Counted from the stretch's first letter, positions 1 to 6,247 are shown. The stretch: 7,055 nt of DNA from Thermoanaerobacterales bacterium (GCA_017577565.1 PKRH01000155.1:1-7055), one strand, 5' to 3'. Program-made: numbers and translations. The notes: generated by a model not told the origin, from the sequence alone.

Positions 1-99
1 GGCCCAGACCGACAGGATCGTGCCCAGCGCCGCCACGGCGTCCGGGGCGGGCGGGGGCGCGGGGTCGGGGCGCGGCGCGGTGGCGCGGGGGTCACGCAT
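1..99 (-). CDS. PIG-L/LmbE-like deacetylase, N-terminal fragment
   Basis: This is the first 33 codons of a minus-strand gene cut by the left edge. It starts at the ATG at 99 and is open to base 1. The first ~20 residues are a Pro/Ala/Asp-rich leader (MRDPRATAPRPDPAPPPAPD), followed by GTILSVWA. In actinobacterial PIG-L proteins (N-acetylglucosaminyl deacetylases such as MshB and Mca of mycothiol metabolism, and many uncharacterised relatives) a strand of this kind runs straight into the zinc-binding AHPDDE motif, which here would lie just outside the window. The family call is therefore inference from eight residues. No Shine-Dalgarno sequence is visible; a CATCCT hexamer lies 7 nt before the ATG. 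A GTG at codon 22 is a possible shorter start. The gene is divergent from the flavoenzyme at 214, with no evident functional link. Confidence 0.55.
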   Translation of the reverse strand, partial: MRDPRATAPRPDPAPPPAPDAVAALGTILSVWA

Positions 100-106
100 G
101 CCGGGG

Positions 107-112
107 AGGATG
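107..112 (-). promoter_or_regulatory. Possible -10 hexamer CATCCT for the leftmost gene
   Basis: On the minus strand CATCCT lies 7 nt before the ATG at 99. It fits the TANNNT form of the actinobacterial -10 element at the last A and T but has C at the first position. The spacing is what a leaderless transcript needs. No -35 is recognisable. It is weak alone and is listed because four other genes in the window show the same arrangement. Confidence 0.2.
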
Positions 113-128
113 GGGCCCGCCCCTCCCG

Positions 129-175
129 GCCGGCTCCCACGGGCTCCCGGCCGGCCGGCGCCCGCGGGAGCCGGC
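129..175. repeat. Imperfect GC-rich inverted repeat in divergent intergenic region
   Basis: The arms at 129-138 (GCCGGCTCCC) and 166-175 (GGGAGCCGGC) are perfect 10-bp complements. After one mismatch, 140-144 pairs with 160-164, leaving a central 15-nt segment at 145-159 that contains the palindrome CCGGCCGGCCGG (147-158). It occupies much of the 114-bp gap between two divergent genes, where no transcript ends, so an operator or other protein-binding site fits better than a terminator. GC-rich DNA makes such pairings easy by chance, so function is unproven. Confidence 0.4.
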
Positions 176-201
176 GGGACCGCCGTGACAGGCCGCGGGC
201 G

Positions 202-207
202 CACGGT
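202..207 (+). promoter_or_regulatory. Possible -10 hexamer CACGGT for the flavoenzyme gene
   Basis: CACGGT ends 6 nt before the ATG at 214. It matches the A and final T of TANNNT but not the first T. No Shine-Dalgarno sequence is visible between it and the ATG, which is consistent with leaderless initiation. The evidence is weak in isolation. Confidence 0.2.
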
Positions 208-213
208 CGCGCC

Positions 214-1401
214 ATGACCACGACGACGACCGACACGACCCTCGGGCGCGCCCTCCCCACCGAGATGCTCGAGCGGTTCCGGGCCCGGGCCGGCGAGCTC
301 GACCGCACCAACGCCTACTTCGAGGAGGACCTCGCCGAGCTCCGGGACGCCGGCTACCTCCTGGCCGCCGTGCCGACCCACCACGGCGGCTGGGGGCTCG
401 ACCTCGCCGCCGTGGCGGCGGAGCAGCGTCGCCTGGCCCGCTACGCGCCGGCCACGGCGCTCTCGCTCACCATGCACCACTACTGGGTGGGCATGGCCAT
501 GGAGCTGGAGCGGGCGGGCGACACCTCCTGCAGCTGGATCCTCGAGGCCGCGGCGGCCGGCGAGGTGTTCGCCGCCGGCCACGCCGAGCGGGGCAACGAC
601 GTCCCCGTGCTCATGTCGACCTGCATGGCCGAGCGGGTCGAGGGCGGCTACCGGCTCACCGGCCGCAAGCAGTTCGGCTCGAACGGGCCGGCGTGGCGGT
701 GGCTCGGCGCCCACGCCATCGACGCCGAGGACCCGGCCGGCCCGCAGATCGTCCACGCCTTCGTCGACCGGCAGAGCCCCGGCGTCACCGTCGAGGAGAC
801 CTGGGACACGCTCGGCATGCGCCCCACCCAGAGCCACGACACGGTCCTCGACGGCGTGTTCGTCCCCGACGAGCGCATCGGGGCGGTCGTCCCCGCCGGC
901 GACGGCAGCTCGCCCTTCGTGTCCTTCATGGTCATGTGGGCCCTGTCGCTCATCGCCGCCGTCTACCTCGGCGTCGCCGACCGGGCGCTGGAGCTGACCG
1001 TGTCCGGCGCCAAGCGCAAGACCTCGGTGGCCATCGAGCGGGGCGCGTACGCCTACAACCCGATGGTCCAGCACCAGGTGGCCGAGATGTACCTGGCCCG
1101 CGAGGCCGCCGCGGCGATCCTCGAGCGCCTCGTCGAGGAGTGGTCGGCCGGCGTCGACCACGGCGAGGAGTGGGTGCCGAAGCTCTACGCCACCAAGTGG
1201 ACGGTCGTCGAGCGGTCCAAGCGGGTCGTCGACATCGCCCTCGACGTGTCCGGCGGCGCCGGGATGTTCAAGGGCAACGAGCTCGAGCGGCTCTACCGCG
1301 ACGTCCGCTGCGGCGGCTTCCACCCGGCGAACGACGCGCTGACCCACGAGCTGGTCGGCAAGGCCGCCCTCGGGATCCTCACGGAGCAACCTCGCTGGTG
1401 A
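214..1401 (+). CDS. Acyl-CoA dehydrogenase-fold flavoprotein (DszC-like C-terminus)
   Basis: This 395-residue protein has the usual length and order of the acyl-CoA dehydrogenase superfamily: an N-terminal helical domain (~15-125), a middle beta domain (~126-225) with GYRLTGRKQF (145-154) and DTLGMRPTQSHD (198-209), and a C-terminal helical domain (~235-390). Such enzymes bind FAD or FMN and oxidise acyl-CoA thioesters, or in the DszC/HpaH-like branch act as flavin monooxygenases. The C-terminal segment where many dehydrogenases carry the catalytic Glu reads RDVRCGGFHPAND (362-374), with His-Pro and no Glu, recalling the LHDP segment of DszC-type enzymes. The alternative base position, near residues 240-246, also shows no acidic residue. 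The substrate is unknown. The ATG at 214 is chosen because the ACAD helices begin soon after it; residues 2-9 are Thr-rich. The gene converges with the regulator ending at 1418, only 16 bp away, with no clear terminator. Confidence 0.88.
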   Translation: MTTTTTDTTLGRALPTEMLERFRARAGELDRTNAYFEEDLAELRDAGYLLAAVPTHHGGWGLDLAAVAAEQRRLARYAPATALSLTMHHYWVGMAMELERAGDTSCSWILEAAAAGEVFAAGHAERGNDVPVLMSTCMAERVEGGYRLTGRKQFGSNGPAWRWLGAHAIDAEDPAGPQIVHAFVDRQSPGVTVEETWDTLGMRPTQSHDTVLDGVFVPDERIGAVVPAGDGSSPFVSFMVMWALSLIAAVYLGVADRALELTVSGAKRKTSVAIERGAYAYNPMVQHQVAEMYLAREAAAAILERLVEEWSAGVDHGEEWVPKLYATKWTVVERSKRVVDIALDVSGGAGMFKGNELERLYRDVRCGGFHPANDALTHELVGKAALGILTEQPRW

Positions 1402-1417
1402 CGCGTGCGGCGACGTG

Positions 1418-4315
1418 TCACAGGGCCCGGCGCGCGAGCTCGGCGGCGGCATCGCCGTCGAGCCGCGCGCCGCGGGCGCGCGCGGCCGCGTAGGCCTCGT
1501 CACCGAGCACGGCCCGCAGGAGCCGGTCGAGCTCGTCGAGCGCCGCCTGGTCGGCCCCGAAGATGCGGTGCCCGGCGTCGGTGGCCCGGACGGCGCCGAC
1601 CAGCACGGCGGCGTCCTCGTGCTTGCCCTGCCGGGCGAGCAGGCCGGCGATCGCCCGCAGCATCGTCCACTGCGTGGCCCACATCCCCGCGCGCCGCCAG
1701 TGGTCGATCAGGCCCCGGAAGGCCCGGGCCGCCGCGTCCGGGTCGCCGTCGCGGGCGTCGATCGACGCGGCCGCCGCGCCGGCCAGGCCGGTGACGAAGG
1801 CGGCACCGGTGCGGCGGGCCAGCTCGACGGCCCGCTCGTAGCGCCGGCGGGCCCGGGCCCGGTCGGCGGCGAGGTCGGCCTCGCCCGCGCAGTACCAGGC
1901 GTAGGCCCCGAGCGGGGTGGCGTCGTCGCCGACCTCGGCGAGCAGCGCCTCGGCGTGGTCGGTGGCGGTGGGGTCGTCCGCGTAGGCGCGGGCCAGCACC
2001 CCGGTGGCCCGGGCGACGAGCCGGGTCCCCGGCTCGTCGGCGGCCGCCGCGACGGAGTTCTCGTACCAGCGGACGGCGGCGTCGAGGCGGCCCTCGAACA
2101 GCTCGTGGTTCCCGAGCCCGGTGGCCACCGGGGCGGGCACGGGGAGCCCGGCCCGCTCGGCCGCGGCCCGGGCCCGGGCGACGCGCCGCCCGTGCTCCGC
2201 GACGTCACCGGCCATCCAGGTGGCGTAGGCCGCCGACACCCACAGCAGCGGGGCGACGGGGCTGCGGTCGTCGGGGTCGAGGGGGGTGACCTTCTCGGCC
2301 CAGGCCAGCACGTCGGGCCGGAGGCGCAGCAGGGCGTAGAGGCGCAGCGCCTCGACCAGGCGGCCGGCCCGCTCGACCTCGCCCTGCTCGACGAGCCAGG
2401 TCAGCGCCACGTGCAGCTCCGGCAGCGCGGCGTCGATCTCGTCGATGACCCGCTCGCCGGGCACCGTGAGGCGCCGGTCGGCGTCGGCGGCCCAGGCGAC
2501 GAGGCGGCGGGCGTGGCGGTCGCGCACGGCGTCCCGCTCGCCGGCCCGGGCCAGCTGCTCGGCGGCGAACGCCCGCAGGGTCTCCAGCAGGGCGAAGCGG
2601 TGGTCGTCCGTCCGCACGACCAGCGACCGCTCGACGAGCTGGGCCAGCGCGGCGTCGGCGGTGTCGGCGTCGAGGTCGCAGACCGCGGCGGCGTCCGCGG
2701 CCCGGAACGGCCCGGCGAAGGCCGACAGCGCCCGGAACACCCGCTGCAGCCCCACATCGAGCAGGCCGTACGACCAGGACACCGCGGCGGCCAGCGAGGC
2801 GTGCCGGGGCGAGCTGCGGCTGCCGGAGGTGAGCAGGGCGAAGCGGTGGTCGAGCGCGGCGGCCACCTCCGCCAGGTCGTGGGTGTGGAGGCGGGCGGCC
2901 GCCAGCTCGATGGCGAGCGGCAGCCCGTCGAGCCGCCGGGCGATCTCGGCGATCGTGACCAGCTCGCCCCGGTCGGGCGCGAAGCCGGGCACCGCGGCCC
3001 GGGCCCGCTCGACGAACAGCCGCACGGCCGGGGCGTCGCCCCCGTCGACCGGCAGCGCCGGCACCGGGTAGACGTGCTCGCCGGGAACCCGCAGGCGCTC
3101 GCGGCTGGTGGTCACCACCGTCAGCCGCGGGCAGCGGGCGAGCAGGTGCTCGAGCAGCCCGGCCACGGCGTCCAGCACGTGCTCGCAGTTGTCGGCCAGC
3201 AGCACGAGCGGTGCCTCGCCGAGCACGAGCGCGACCTGGTCGGCGAGGGGGACGCCGGGGCGGGCGTCGACCCCCAGCGCCGCGGCCACGACGTTGACGG
3301 CCGAGCGGGCGTCCGCCGTGGCCAGCTCGCACAGCACGACGGGCCGCTCGGGCCGGGCCTCCTGGAGCCGCCGGCCGACCTCGAGCAGCACGCGGGTCTT
3401 GCCCACGCCGCCCGGTCCGACGAGCGTCACGGCCCGGCGCTCGCCGGCCAGGTCGCACACGTCGGCGGCGAGCTCGTCGCGCCCGACGAGCGAGGTCGGC
3501 GGCACGGGCAGGCGGCGGAGCGCTGCCGGGGCGGCGGAGGGGGACGCCGGGGTCGCCGCGACCGCCGCGACCGCTGGGGCCGGCGCGCCGACCAGCAGGC
3601 CCCGGTGCTGGGCGACCAGCGCCGGGGACGGCTCGATGCCCAGCTCGTCGCCCAGGCGGCGCCGGAAGTCGTCGAAGACCCGCAGGGCGTCGGCCCGCCG
3701 GCCGGCCGCGGCCAGGGCGGTCATGAGCAGCGCCCGGGGCCGCTCCCGCAGCGGCTCGGCGTCGCACAGCGCGGTCAGCTCGGCCACGACGCCGTCCGCG
3801 GTCCCCTCGGCGAGGCGCCGCTCGGCCCGCAGCTCGCGGGCCCGGGTGCGCAGCTCCTCCAGCCGGGCCGCCTCGGCCCGGGCGTCGTCGAGGTGGTCGA
3901 GCTCGGGGTAGGCGGGGCCGTGCCACCGGGCGAGGACCGCGCCCAGCTCGGCGAGGTCGGCGGCGGTGGGGGCGCCGGCCGCGACCAGCGCGGCCAGCCG
4001 GTCGCCGTCGACCTCGACGTCGCCGGGGTCGAGCCGGTAGCCGTCCGCGGCCGAGGCGACCAGCCCGGGCGGCAGGCACCCGCGAAGCCGGGACACGTGG
4101 TTGTGCAGGGCGCCGGTCGGGTCGCGCGGCGGGCCGGCGGGCCACAGGGCCTCGATCGCCACCTCGGCGGGCACGACGTGGCCCTGCCGGAGGACGAGGA
4201 GGGCGAGCAGCCGCCGCTGCAGCGGCCCGGGCGGCGTGACGTCCCGTCCGCCGGCGACCGCGCGCAGCGGGCCGAGCACCTCGACGAGCACCCGCGCACC
4301 GCCGCCCTCGGTCAC
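1418..4315 (-). CDS. SARP/AfsR-type STAND transcriptional regulator with TPR-like C-terminus
   Basis: The 965-residue protein starts with GTG at 4315. Residues ~9-96 form an OmpR-type winged helix (VEVLGPLRAV; LHNHVSRLRG at 70-79), and ~97-241 form a bacterial transcriptional activation domain ending FRRRLGDELGIEPSPAL. After an Ala/Pro linker (~243-265) comes a STAND/NB-ARC ATPase: Walker A GPGGVGKT (300-307), Walker B LVLLADNCEH (370-379), TTSRERL (402-408) and GLPLAIELAAARL (464-476). The C-terminal third (~690-930) is helical and TPR-like. The order matches AfsR-type SARP regulators, which bind DNA as activators, often of secondary metabolism, with ATP-dependent switching. There is no C-terminal LuxR helix-turn-helix. 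The target genes are not evident. It is the last gene of a three-gene minus-strand run, 45 bp after the SufR-like gene. A GGAGG is present but too close to the GTG for a normal ribosome site. Leaderless initiation from a CAGACT hexamer 6 nt upstream is a possibility. Confidence 0.93.
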   Translation of the reverse strand: MTEGGGARVLVEVLGPLRAVAGGRDVTPPGPLQRRLLALLVLRQGHVVPAEVAIEALWPAGPPRDPTGALHNHVSRLRGCLPPGLVASAADGYRLDPGDVEVDGDRLAALVAAGAPTAADLAELGAVLARWHGPAYPELDHLDDARAEAARLEELRTRARELRAERRLAEGTADGVVAELTALCDAEPLRERPRALLMTALAAAGRRADALRVFDDFRRRLGDELGIEPSPALVAQHRGLLVGAPAPAVAAVAATPASPSAAPAALRRLPVPPTSLVGRDELAADVCDLAGERRAVTLVGPGGVGKTRVLLEVGRRLQEARPERPVVLCELATADARSAVNVVAAALGVDARPGVPLADQVALVLGEAPLVLLADNCEHVLDAVAGLLEHLLARCPRLTVVTTSRERLRVPGEHVYPVPALPVDGGDAPAVRLFVERARAAVPGFAPDRGELVTIAEIARRLDGLPLAIELAAARLHTHDLAEVAAALDHRFALLTSGSRSSPRHASLAAAVSWSYGLLDVGLQRVFRALSAFAGPFRAADAAAVCDLDADTADAALAQLVERSLVVRTDDHRFALLETLRAFAAEQLARAGERDAVRDRHARRLVAWAADADRRLTVPGERVIDEIDAALPELHVALTWLVEQGEVERAGRLVEALRLYALLRLRPDVLAWAEKVTPLDPDDRSPVAPLLWVSAAYATWMAGDVAEHGRRVARARAAAERAGLPVPAPVATGLGNHELFEGRLDAAVRWYENSVAAAADEPGTRLVARATGVLARAYADDPTATDHAEALLAEVGDDATPLGAYAWYCAGEADLAADRARARRRYERAVELARRTGAAFVTGLAGAAAASIDARDGDPDAAARAFRGLIDHWRRAGMWATQWTMLRAIAGLLARQGKHEDAAVLVGAVRATDAGHRIFGADQAALDELDRLLRAVLGDEAYAAARARGARLDGDAAAELARRAL

Positions 4316-4321
4316 CCCTCC

Positions 4322-4327
4322 AGTCTG
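4322..4327 (-). promoter_or_regulatory. Possible -10 hexamer CAGACT for the SARP-STAND gene
   Basis: On the minus strand CAGACT lies 6 nt before the GTG at 4315, the spacing expected for a leaderless transcript. It has C for the first T of TANNNT. The same hexamer, inside a longer shared sequence, occurs upstream of the SufR-like gene at 5114-5119. Confidence 0.25.
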
Positions 4328-4333
4328 GCGGGT

Positions 4334-4353
4334 GGCGGGCGATCGCGCCCGCC
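4334..4353. repeat. Perfect GC stem-loop between the two regulator genes
   Basis: GGCGGGCG (4334-4341) pairs with CGCCCGCC (4346-4353) around the loop ATCG. It fills much of the 45-bp gap between the stop of the SufR-like gene (4361) and the start of the SARP-STAND gene (4315). No T-tract follows on either strand. It could be a U-less terminator or attenuator separating expression of the two regulators, or an operator for the downstream promoter. Confidence 0.4.
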
Positions 4354-4360
4354 CGTGGGG

Positions 4361-5083
4361 TCAGCGGGTGCCGGCCGGGCCGCGCAGGGTGAGGGCGGCG
4401 GTGGTCGGCCCGTCGCCGCCGCCCCCCGTGGGCCCGTTCGGGCGCACCCGGATGCGGAGCCGGCAGTCGGCCGCCCGGGGGTCGTAGGCGACGAGCTCGG
4501 TGACCGTCGCCTCGCCGTCGCCGGCCAGGCCTTCGGCGATGCCCAGGTGCACGGCGCACACGGTGGACCGGTCGGCCGCCGCGGCCGAGGCGAACGGGCA
4601 GGCGTGCAGGACGATCTCGGCGCCGTCGTCCAGCGGCCGCACCTCGGGCTCGAAGCCCTGGCGGGCCATGGCGGCGGTGACGTCGGCGACGACGTCGCCG
4701 GACGGGGTGGGGACCCGGAACTCGTCGGCGGCGAGCCGGCCGACCTCCTCGGCGTCGCGGCCGGTGCGGATGATCTCGAGCAGCAGGCGGCTCAGCCGTT
4801 CGTAGGGGCCGCTCGTGTCCCAGCGGCCGGCGGCCGCCGGGTTGATCTCGTAGACGAGGCGGGGGCGGCCCCGGCCGGTCGGGCGGGCCCGGGACTCGAC
4901 GACGAGGCCCGCGGCGACGAGCTTGGCCACGTGCTGGCGGATGGCGTTGTGGTTGAGCGGGAGGTGCTCGTTGATCTCGGCGATGCCGACGGGGTGGTCG
5001 GCGCCCGCGATGAGCCGGAAGATGGCGTGGCGCGTCGGGTCGCCGAGCGCTCGGGCCTGTTCCTGGAGCGACGCGGGTGCCAT
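4361..5083 (-). CDS. SufR-like ArsR-fold winged-helix regulator with three-Cys motif
   Basis: This 240-residue regulator starts at the ATG at 5083. The frame is open upstream to 5140, but homology-like sequence begins SLQEQARALGDPTRHAIF (5-22), which supports the shorter start. The winged helix spans ~15-80: a recognition region with NHNAIRQHVAKLVAAGL (44-60) and a wing with GRGRPRLVYEI (70-80). This is the layout of ArsR-superfamily repressors of the SufR type. The C-terminal half has CPF at 162-164, C176-A-V-H179 and C207, giving CX13C and CX30C spacings. SufR proteins, which repress suf Fe-S assembly genes, bind an Fe-S cluster through cysteines in comparable positions, so cluster or redox sensing is a reasonable inference. 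No suf genes are in the window, so I give no gene symbol. It lies between the small membrane protein gene (60-bp gap containing an inverted repeat) and the SARP-STAND gene. Only a weak Shine-Dalgarno sequence is visible. Confidence 0.82.
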   Translation of the reverse strand: MAPASLQEQARALGDPTRHAIFRLIAGADHPVGIAEINEHLPLNHNAIRQHVAKLVAAGLVVESRARPTGRGRPRLVYEINPAAAGRWDTSGPYERLSRLLLEIIRTGRDAEEVGRLAADEFRVPTPSGDVVADVTAAMARQGFEPEVRPLDDGAEIVLHACPFASAAAADRSTVCAVHLGIAEGLAGDGEATVTELVAYDPRAADCRLRIRVRPNGPTGGGGDGPTTAALTLRGPAGTR

Positions 5084-5100
5084 GGCTGCTCTGGGGCGCG

Positions 5101-5128
5101 GGTGTCGGTCACCAGTCTGCCCGACACC
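5101..5128. promoter_or_regulatory. Candidate operator: perfect 8-bp inverted repeat upstream of the SufR-like gene
   Basis: GGTGTCGG (5101-5108) and CCGACACC (5121-5128) are perfect inverted arms around a 12-nt spacer. The site lies 18-45 nt upstream of the ATG at 5083 and encloses the CAGACTGG sequence that may form part of the promoter. Autoregulation through an upstream palindrome is common for SufR/ArsR-type repressors. Unlike the other repeats here, the arms contain A and T, so they are less likely to be a composition effect. Binding is inferred. Confidence 0.45.
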
Positions 5129-5143
5129 TGCGGCCGGCACGTC

Positions 5144-5431
5144 CTAGCCCGGGTCGCGGGCGAGCGGGATGGTGGCGCCCATCATCACGCCGAAGCCGAG
5201 GCCGCCCCAGACGCCGACGAACGTGCCGACGCCGAAGGCCTGGACGGCGTCCATGCCGTCGAGCAGGAGGCTGACGCCGACGCCCGTCGTGGCCACGGTG
5301 AAGCCGACGAGGGCGCCGACGATGGCGCTGCGCTTCACGTTCGGCGTCCGGCGGGCGGCGGCGCCGGCGGGCGGGGCACCGCCGGGGGCGTCGCTGGCGG
5401 GAGGAGCCGGGGTCGCGGCGGTGTCCACCAT
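5144..5431 (-). CDS. Small two-helix membrane protein, function unknown
   Basis: This 95-residue protein starts at the ATG at 5429-5431. Residues 1-33 are a hydrophilic, Pro/Ala/Gly-rich N-terminal tail ending in RRTPNVKR. Two hydrophobic segments follow at ~35-57 (SAIVGALVGFTVATTGVGVS and on) and ~65-90, the second Gly-rich (FGVGTFVGVWGGLGFG), separated by LDGMDA. The C-terminus is the short ARDPG. The positive residues before the first segment suggest a cytoplasmic N-terminus. I do not recognise the family. The start is supported by a good ribosome site (GGAGAA, 6 nt before the ATG); the frame is open further upstream but crosses the AT-rich promoter-like region and the divergent DUF429 gene. 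It is the first gene of the minus-strand run, 60 bp before the SufR-like gene, so it may be co-transcribed with that regulator, but no function follows from this. Confidence 0.75.
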   Translation of the reverse strand: MVDTAATPAPPASDAPGGAPPAGAAARRTPNVKRSAIVGALVGFTVATTGVGVSLLLDGMDAVQAFGVGTFVGVWGGLGFGVMMGATIPLARDPG

Positions 5432-5432
5432 C

Positions 5433-5448
5433 GAAACTTCTCCGTTTC
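5433..5448 (-). promoter_or_regulatory. Shine-Dalgarno site in the loop of a small hairpin
   Basis: On the minus strand GAAAC-GGAGAA-GTTTC has a 5-bp stem whose 6-nt loop is exactly the GGAGAA ribosome site (5438-5443) of the gene starting at 5431. This is the only clear Shine-Dalgarno sequence at good spacing in the window, and it lies in the most A/T-rich stretch (about 5430-5480). The stem is short and would be weak. Confidence 0.45.
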
Positions 5449-5490
5449 TTCTAGCGGATACGTGACAAAACCCAGTGTGGCACGGGGCGC

Positions 5491-5511
5491 CGGCGCCGGC
5501 CACCGGCGCCG
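5491..5511. repeat. Perfect 9-bp inverted repeat next to the DUF429 promoter
   Basis: CGGCGCCGG (5491-5499) pairs with CCGGCGCCG (5503-5511) around the loop CCA. It ends one base before the TAGCGT -10 hexamer of the DUF429 gene, occupying the region where a -35 and spacer would lie. It could be an operator, but the sequence is built from a GGCGCC-type repeat and may be fortuitous. Confidence 0.35.
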
Positions 5512-5512
5512 C

Positions 5513-5518
5513 TAGCGT
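5513..5518 (+). promoter_or_regulatory. -10 element TAGCGT, probable leaderless promoter of the DUF429 gene
   Basis: TAGCGT matches TANNNT and lies 7 nt before the GTG at 5526, so transcription would start at or next to the start codon. There is no Shine-Dalgarno sequence between them, which supports this GTG over the in-frame GTG at 5475. No -35 is recognisable. Confidence 0.45.
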
Positions 5519-5525
5519 CCCCGCC

Positions 5526-6206
5526 GTGCGTGCGGCATCGGGGCGCGTGGTGGGCGTCGACGCCGCCGGCCGCCACGGCTGGGTCGGCGTCCTGGTCGAC
5601 GACGGCGGCGTCGTCGGGGCCCGCACCGGCGCGCTGGCCGAGATCGTCGCCTGGGCCGAGCCGGTCGACGTCGTCGGCGTCGACATCCCGATCGGCGACG
5701 TGCCCGGCGGCGTCCGGCGGGCCGAGGCCGCGGCCCGGGCCTTCGTCGGACCCCGGGCGGCGAGCATCTTCTCGCCGCCGCCCCTCGACGTCCTCGCCGC
5801 GCCCTACGCCGAGGCCAACGCCGCGCTCGCGGCCCGGGGCGCGCCCCGCCTGTCCCGCCAGGCCTGGTCCCTGGGGCCGAAGATGCTCGAGGCCGCCGAC
5901 CTCGCCGCCGGCGACGACCGGGTCCACGAGGTCCACCCCGAGGTGACCTTCCGCGAGCTGGCCGGCGCGCCCCTCCCGTGGTCGAAGAAGAGCTGGAACG
6001 GCCTGATGCTGCGGCGCCGGCTGCTGGCGGGCGCCGGCCTCGCCCTGCCCGACGAGCTGCCGGGCGCCGACGGCGTGCCGGCCGACGACGTGGTCGACGC
6101 CACCGCGGTCGCCTGGTCGGCGCGCCGCATCGCCGCCGGCACGGCCCGCACCTTCCCCGACCCGCCCGAGGAGGCCGGCGGCCGGCTCGTCGCCATCTGG
6201 TGCTGA
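5526..6206 (+). CDS. DUF429 family protein, predicted RNase H-fold nuclease
   Basis: The 226-residue protein starts with GTG at 5526. The N-terminal RVVGVDAAGRHGWVGVLV (7-24) is the first RNase H-like strand pair with acidic D12. VVGVDIPIG (49-57) carries D53, followed by RRAEAAARAF and SIFSPPP (80-86). Further conserved-looking elements are VHEVHPEVTF (133-142) with H137/E139, WSKKSWNG (152-159), and DDVVDATAVAW (188-198) near the end. These are the landmarks of DUF429, predicted from its fold to be a metal-dependent nuclease; its biological role is not established. D12, D53, E139 and D188/D191 are plausible metal ligands by inference. The start is chosen because the first beta-strand begins just after it and a TAGCGT -10 lies 7 nt upstream; an in-frame GTG at 5475 would add an Ala/Pro tail. 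The gene is divergent from the small membrane protein and is followed by a GC hairpin. Confidence 0.85.
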   Translation: MRAASGRVVGVDAAGRHGWVGVLVDDGGVVGARTGALAEIVAWAEPVDVVGVDIPIGDVPGGVRRAEAAARAFVGPRAASIFSPPPLDVLAAPYAEANAALAARGAPRLSRQAWSLGPKMLEAADLAAGDDRVHEVHPEVTFRELAGAPLPWSKKSWNGLMLRRRLLAGAGLALPDELPGADGVPADDVVDATAVAWSARRIAAGTARTFPDPPEEAGGRLVAIWC

Positions 6207-6211
6207 GCCGG

Positions 6212-6230
6212 GGGGCGGGGATCCCGCCCC
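6212..6230 (+). terminator. GC hairpin without T-tract after the DUF429 gene
   Basis: GGGGCGGG (6212-6219) pairs perfectly with CCCGCCCC (6223-6230) around a 3-nt loop, starting 6 nt after the DUF429 stop codon. There is no following T run. Its position suits a U-less terminator or 3'-end stabiliser in a high-GC actinobacterium, but this cannot be shown from sequence alone. Confidence 0.4.
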
Positions 6231-6247
6231 GCCGCCCGGTCGCCGGG

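Noticed and set aside
20..217. A 65-residue plus-strand open frame at the left edge
   Set aside because: It is Gly/Ala/Pro/Arg-rich without pattern, runs opposite the better-supported minus-strand N-terminus and through the inverted repeat, and overlaps the flavoenzyme start.
1402..1417. Possible bidirectional terminator between the convergent flavoenzyme and regulator genes
   Set aside because: The gap is 16 bp with no convincing stem and no T-tract; any terminator would have to lie inside coding sequence, and I cannot support one.
1418..4315. The STAND ATPase protein as an antiphage (Avs-like) defence gene
   Set aside because: It begins with a SARP winged helix and activation domain, lacks an effector nuclease or other toxic domain, and has no defence genes nearby; the transcriptional regulator reading is far better supported.
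2205..4559. A 784-residue minus-strand open frame overlapping the SARP-STAND gene
   Set aside because: It is Arg/Ala/Gly/Pro-only and out of frame with the recognisable domains; a shadow frame of high-GC coding sequence.
1415..5515. A 4.1-kb plus-strand open frame (1366 residues) opposite the whole minus-strand gene run
   Set aside because: It is a mirror frame created by the G/C-saturated third codon positions of the genes opposite. Its translation is a Gly/Arg/Pro/Val-rich string with no domain, whereas the minus strand encodes clear SARP, STAND and winged-helix domains in separate frames with starts and stops.
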